Below are positions 60,233 through 64,000 of a stretch of DNA of 64,000 bases, piece after piece (position 1 is the first letter of the stretch; each line of letters begins with the position of its first letter). The notes under the pieces were generated by a model, which was not told the origin of the DNA, did not search any database, and saw nothing but the letters and a program-made list of their open reading frames with translations. Position numbers and translations under genes: made by a program. The stretch is from Christensenella minuta (GTDB lineage: Bacteria; Bacillota; Clostridia; Christensenellales; Christensenellaceae): the NCBI RefSeq assembly GCF_003628755.1, contig NZ_CP029256.1, forward strand, positions 1,073,585-1,137,584. Direction: 5' to 3'.

Positions 60233-61969
60233 CTATTGCGCCCGTTCAAACTGGCTGTTGTAAAGGCTCGCATAAAATCCGCCCTGTTCCATCAGCTCTT
60301 TATGGGTCCCCTGTTCTACGATATGCCCCTCGTTCATCACAAGGATGCAATCCGCCTCGCGAATGGTCGACAGGCGGTGCGCCACCACAAAGCTGGTACG
60401 CCCCTTCATCAGCTTGCTGAACGCGCTCTGAATCATCATCTCCGTGCGCGTATCGATACTGCTGGTCGCCTCGTCGAGAATCAGCATCGGCGGACGGGTC
60501 AGCATAACGCGCGCAATACACAGAAGCTGTTTTTGGCCCTGTGAAACACCTCCGTCTTCGGCAATAATCGTATCATAACCATCCGGCAGCCTGCGAATGA
60601 AGCTGTGCGCATGCGCCGATTTCGCGGCGGCAACGATCTCCTCTTCCGTGGCGTCCGGCTTGCCGTAGGCGATATTGTCACGGATACTGCCCGCAAACAG
60701 CCACGTTTCCTGCAGTACCATGCCATAAAGCGCGCGCATCGAGTTGCGCGTCATCAGGCGGATATCCATCCCGTCGATGCGGATCACGCCTTTATCGGTA
60801 TCATAAAAACGCATCAGCAGGTTGATGATCGTGGTTTTCCCGCTGCCCGTCGGGCCGACAATGGCAATACGCTGCCCCGACTGCGCGTATACGTTGAGGC
60901 CTTCGATCAGCTTTCGGTCAGGCACATAGGAGAACGACACGTTCTCAATCTCCACATTTCCCTTACTGTCCCGCATCACCGCGGCGCCCGGTGCGTCCGG
61001 CGTCTCAGACGGCTCATCCAGAACTTCAAATACCCGCCGTGCAGATGCAAACGCCGTTTGCAGTTCTGTCACCACGCCGGAAATTTCATTGAACGGCTTG
61101 GTATACTGGTTTGCATAGATCAGGAAGCTCGAAAGCTGCCCTACCGTGATCCCTCCGCTGATTGCGGAAAGCGCGCCGGCGATGCCCACCGCCGCATATA
61201 CGATCGCGTTCACAAAGCGCGTGCTTGGATTTGTCAGCGAGGAAGCAAACTGCGATTTCACCCCGCTGTCCTGCAGCCTGCCGTTGATCTCTTCAAATTT
61301 CTGCTGCGCCTCTTCCTCATAACCAAATGCTTTTACCACCTTTTGGTTTCCCACCATTTCCTCGACATAGCCGCTGAGCTCGCCGCGTACAGCGGCCTGC
61401 TCGCGAAACAAATGAAAAGATTTTTTTGCAATGAAAGCCGCCACGCCAAGGGATAGCGGCGTAATCAGAACGACCACCAGCGTAATGTTCACATTGATCG
61501 AAAGCATAAACAACAGTGTTCCCACAATGGTAACCGCGCCTGTAAAAAGCTGTGCAAAACCCTGCAGCAGGCCGTCTGATATCTGGTCGATGTCATTCAC
61601 GACGCGGCTGATAAGATCGCCGTGCGCATGGGAATCGACATATTTTAAAGGGACTGTCTTCAGTTTCTCAAACACGCGTATACGCAGGTCACGGACCGCA
61701 TAATAGGTCACATGGTTGGTACACCGCGCCATAAGCCACTGGAACAGCGCAGACAGGCCAATGGCGGCCCCGATTTTGGCCAAAACAGACAGAACTCCGG
61801 CAAACTCTACCTGCCCGGGGCCGACAATAAGATCGACCGCGCTGCCGATCAGGACCGGCGCCCAAAGTGACATCGCAACGCTTATAACCGCGGAAACGAG
61901 CGCAAGTATCAGATAACCGCGATATGGCTTCAGAAAACCGGCGAGACGTTTGATTACGTTTCTATTCAT
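60233..61969 (-). CDS. ABC exporter subunit, consensus-site half
   Basis: A 578-residue half-exporter: six membrane helices then an ATPase with Walker A VGPTGSGKTTIINLL, signature VSQGQKQLLCIARVML and Walker B MLILDEATSSID with the catalytic Glu. The degenerate SQGQ signature is typical of the TM288/BmrD-like partner in heterodimers. It starts within the last codons of its partner gene (8-nt overlap); the ATG was chosen at MNRNVIKRLAG, as the frame extends upstream through the partner. Likely drug or lipid exporter. Confidence 0.95.
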   Translation of the reverse strand: MNRNVIKRLAGFLKPYRGYLILALVSAVISVAMSLWAPVLIGSAVDLIVGPGQVEFAGVLSVLAKIGAAIGLSALFQWLMARCTNHVTYYAVRDLRIRVFEKLKTVPLKYVDSHAHGDLISRVVNDIDQISDGLLQGFAQLFTGAVTIVGTLLFMLSINVNITLVVVLITPLSLGVAAFIAKKSFHLFREQAAVRGELSGYVEEMVGNQKVVKAFGYEEEAQQKFEEINGRLQDSGVKSQFASSLTNPSTRFVNAIVYAAVGIAGALSAISGGITVGQLSSFLIYANQYTKPFNEISGVVTELQTAFASARRVFEVLDEPSETPDAPGAAVMRDSKGNVEIENVSFSYVPDRKLIEGLNVYAQSGQRIAIVGPTGSGKTTIINLLMRFYDTDKGVIRIDGMDIRLMTRNSMRALYGMVLQETWLFAGSIRDNIAYGKPDATEEEIVAAAKSAHAHSFIRRLPDGYDTIIAEDGGVSQGQKQLLCIARVMLTRPPMLILDEATSSIDTRTEMMIQSAFSKLMKGRTSFVVAHRLSTIREADCILVMNEGHIVEQGTHKELMEQGGFYASLYNSQFERAQ

Positions 61970-63701
61970 GCCGCACCTCGCTTCCCGAAAGCTGGGAAAG
62001 GCATATCTCACGATAGACCTCGTTTGTTTCAAAGAGCTCTTCATGCGTTCCGATCCCTGCAACCCGGCCGTCGTCGAACACAACAATTTTGTCCGCATCT
62101 TTAAGCGTTGTCGCCCGCTGCGAAACCATAATGACCGTAATTTCCCCGCTGTATTCCCTGAGCGATTTGCGCAGCGCAGCGTCGGTTGCAAAATCAAGCG
62201 CAGAGGCGCTGTCATCCAGAATCAATATCTCCGGGCGGCCCACAAGCGCACGCGCAATGGTGAGACGCTGCCGCTGTCCGCCGGAAAGGTTTTTCCCCCC
62301 TTGCAAAATAGGCATATCCAGCTTTTCCGGTGATTTTTCTATAAATTCATAGGCTTGTGCGGTTCGGAGCGCCGCCCATATCTCATCGTCCGTTGCCGAA
62401 GCATCCCGCCAGCGCATATTCTCCCGCACAGTTCCCGAAAAAAGCACTGCCCGCTGGGGCACCATGCCGATCTGTCCCCGAAGCTCGGCAAAAGGATATT
62501 CGCGTATATTTTCGCCGTCTATAAAGATGCGGCCCCTGCTGGTATCGTAAAAACGCGGGATTAGGTTTACAAACGTCGATTTTCCCGAGCCGGTACCTCC
62601 AATCACGCCGATCGTCTGCCCTCGCATGATTTTAACGGAAACATTTTCAAGGTCCATTTCACCTCCGCCATAGGAAAACGACACATTCTCAAACTCTATC
62701 TTGGGAATGCCGTCTGTCTTTTGCCTGTTTTTCGCAATATTCCCCCTATCCGAAACGCTTGCCTGCGTTTCAAGCACTTCATTCACACGCGCGGCAGACG
62801 CGGAGGCTTTCGTGAAAATAACGACCAGATTGGCAACTACGATCAGCGCAAGCAATATCTGCGTCATATATTGAACGAGCGCGACGATCTGTCCCTGTTC
62901 GAGCGCTCCCTTATTGACCGCCCCGCCGCCAAACCAGATGATAGCGATGATACCGGCGTTAACGATCAGGTAAGTGAACGGATTGAGCAGCGCGGATATC
63001 TTTCCGACGCGTACAGAGGCCTTTTTCAGCTCATCCGACGCCTCATTGAAACGCTTCTGCTCTTTTTCCTGCTTGGAAAACGCACGGATGACCCGTACGC
63101 CCGCAAGGTTTTCCCGCGTGACCAGCGAGATTCGGTCGAGCAGCTTTTGGATCGCCCGGTAAAACGGCACGGACCGCGACATAATCAGGTACAGCACTGC
63201 GGCAATCCCAACTGCGGCGACGATAAAGATAAGCGACATTTGCAAATCGATCATCATTGCCATCACGGTAGCGCCGATCACGAGAAAGGGCGCGCGGATC
63301 ACAAGGCGGATCAGCATCGCCACCGCCACCTGGAGCTGGTTTACATCGTTGGTGATACGCGTAATCAGTGACGGCGTGCCAAACGTATCGATCTCCGCAT
63401 GCGAAAGAGCGGCAATATGGGAAAACATCTCGTTGCGGAGATCGGTGCCGAAGCCCTGCGAAGCCTTGGCGGCAAAATATTGGCAAATGAGTGCGCAGCC
63501 AAGGCCGATCGCGGCGATGAGGATCATCAGGCCGCCCATCCGCAAGATATAACCCGAATCAGAATTTTTGATCCCCACATCGATGATGTTTGCCATAATC
63601 AGCGGCGCGATCAGCTCGAGGACCGCTTCCGTAAGCTTGAAGAGCGGCCCCAGGATCACTTCTTTTTTATAATGCTTCAAATATTTGGCAAGCTTCCACA
63701 T
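61962..63701 (-). CDS. ABC exporter subunit, degenerate-site half
   Basis: A 579-residue half-exporter that should form a heterodimer with the next gene. Walker A is IGGTGSGKSTFVNLI and the signature LSGGQRQRLTIARAL is intact, but Walker B ends ILILDDSASALD with Asp in place of the catalytic Glu, as in TM287 and BmrC. Hence only one of the two composite ATP sites is expected to be fully active. AGGGA is 8 nt before the ATG. Confidence 0.95.
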   Translation of the reverse strand: MWKLAKYLKHYKKEVILGPLFKLTEAVLELIAPLIMANIIDVGIKNSDSGYILRMGGLMILIAAIGLGCALICQYFAAKASQGFGTDLRNEMFSHIAALSHAEIDTFGTPSLITRITNDVNQLQVAVAMLIRLVIRAPFLVIGATVMAMMIDLQMSLIFIVAAVGIAAVLYLIMSRSVPFYRAIQKLLDRISLVTRENLAGVRVIRAFSKQEKEQKRFNEASDELKKASVRVGKISALLNPFTYLIVNAGIIAIIWFGGGAVNKGALEQGQIVALVQYMTQILLALIVVANLVVIFTKASASAARVNEVLETQASVSDRGNIAKNRQKTDGIPKIEFENVSFSYGGGEMDLENVSVKIMRGQTIGVIGGTGSGKSTFVNLIPRFYDTSRGRIFIDGENIREYPFAELRGQIGMVPQRAVLFSGTVRENMRWRDASATDDEIWAALRTAQAYEFIEKSPEKLDMPILQGGKNLSGGQRQRLTIARALVGRPEILILDDSASALDFATDAALRKSLREYSGEITVIMVSQRATTLKDADKIVVFDDGRVAGIGTHEELFETNEVYREICLSQLSGSEVRHE

Positions 63702-63730
63702 AAATATTTCCCTACTTTATTTCAAACACT

Positions 63731-63736
63731 ATTATA
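63731..63736 (-). promoter_or_regulatory. -10 box of the ABC exporter operon
   Basis: Minus-strand TATAAT about 30 nt before the start; the -35 (TTACAA at 19 bp) is weak. Confidence 0.45.
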
Positions 63737-63842
63737 TTAGCACAAAACGTATGCCTTGTAACATCTTTCTTGCGTCTCCGTTTTTTACCATATTAAAAAT
63801 ATCCGACATGACTGCCCCATTTTTTATTGTACAAAACAAAGA

Positions 63843-63860
63843 TTGATATTTATTTAACAA
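63843..63860 (+). promoter_or_regulatory. Rex-like redox operator
   Basis: The 18 bp TTGATATTTATTTAACAA match the Rex consensus TTGTTAAnnnnTTAACAA at 12 of 14 fixed positions. It covers the -35 and spacer of the alcohol dehydrogenase promoter, so bound Rex would block transcription when NADH/NAD is low. Confidence 0.6.
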
Positions 63861-63870
63861 ATAGTACAAT
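63843..63870 (+). promoter_or_regulatory. Promoter of the alcohol dehydrogenase gene
   Basis: TTGATA, 16 bp, TACAAT, overlapped by the Rex-like site. Leader of about 75 nt, AT-rich. Confidence 0.6.
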
Positions 63871-63951
63871 GAAACTGTGAGAAGAAGGGACTCGATGGTT
63901 ATTAATATTATTATAATAAATTTATAAAATATGGAAAGGAAGTAATTAATT

Positions 63952-64000
63952 ATGGCAAGATTTACACTCCCACGCGACCTCTATTTCGGCCCCGACGCAA
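63952..64000 (+). CDS. Iron-containing alcohol dehydrogenase, 3' end outside window
   Basis: Only the first 16 codons are present: MARFTLPRDLYFGPDA. This start is typical of group III iron-dependent alcohol dehydrogenases (butanol/ethanol or aldehyde reductases) of Clostridia, but with so few residues the family call rests partly on the Rex-like site upstream. GGAAG is about 9 nt before the ATG. Confidence 0.65.
   Translation, partial: MARFTLPRDLYFGPDA

Noticed and set aside
61970-62215. Upstream extension of the exporter subunit
   Set aside because: It overlaps the end of the partner gene in another frame and lacks similarity; MNRNVIKRLAGFL starts the normal protein.
1-64000. Mobile elements, prophage or genomic island boundaries
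   Set aside because: No transposase, integrase, phage structural genes or flanking direct repeats were seen; both tRNA genes are intact with no attachment-site duplication that I could find.

Overview
The window comes from an anaerobic, fermentative low-to-mid GC Bacillota, most likely class Clostridia; a Christensenellaceae-like genome is my best guess but only at low confidence. The evidence is the GlgC/GlgD pair of ADP-glucose pyrophosphorylase subunits, an FMN riboswitch in front of a RibU-type ECF component, LytTR/DUF3021, DeoR, RecX, LrgAB, lipoproteins with Gram-positive-style lipoboxes, a DNA polymerase I without proofreading residues, an iron-containing alcohol dehydrogenase behind a Rex-like site, strong G-rich Shine-Dalgarno sequences and sigma-A promoters. 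There are no phage, IS or CRISPR signatures; it looks like chromosomal core plus a few lineage-specific genes.

Layout: 1-5.6 kb holds the 3' part of polyphosphate kinase, a MarR regulator with its MATE exporter, and a class II aldolase divergent from a DeoR regulator. 5.7-21 kb is a large minus-strand glycogen region: malQ-pgi-glgB-glgC-glgD-glgA, then a small acidic protein, glgP, a GH13 cyclomaltodextrinase-like amylase, a HAD phosphatase, and a LytTR-DUF3021 pair. Together these make, branch, phosphorolyse and debranch storage glucan and feed glucose-6-phosphate into glycolysis. 21.3-24.7 kb is tsaE-tsaB-rimI-icd-secC (tRNA t6A, S18 acetylation, isocitrate dehydrogenase). 24.7-28.7 kb has ribU with its riboswitch, an alanine/sodium symporter, an unknown secreted/membrane protein behind a perfect palindromic operator, and tRNA-Leu(GAG). 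28.8-34.3 kb is the recX-birA-P1 peptidase-acpS-nnr-flavin reductase operon, with a divergent peptidoglycan-binding protein.

35.4-42.7 kb is a tightly overlapping minus-strand operon polA-coaE-lytic transglycosylase-orphan peptide-binding lipoprotein-cytosolic alpha-amylase. 42.8-43.8 kb is lrgAB. 44-49.4 kb is a five-gene surface-glycan operon (GtrB/ArnC-like GT2, GT-C transferase, WecE-type aminotransferase, ATP-grasp ligase, SIMPL lipoprotein) that I think is the best candidate for an undescribed system: an Arn-like route for adding an amino-sugar, perhaps aminoacylated, to the envelope. 49.7-53 kb holds an unusual 495-aa HTH protein, a NagZ-like lipoprotein and tRNA-Leu(CAA). 53.2-57.3 kb is a MacAB-like ABC exporter whose adaptor carries an inserted S-layer-like domain. 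The end has an FkbM methyltransferase, an ABC-F protein with a degenerate second ATPase site, a heterodimeric ABC exporter, and the start of an iron-containing alcohol dehydrogenase.

All calls are from reading the sequence; no database search was run.
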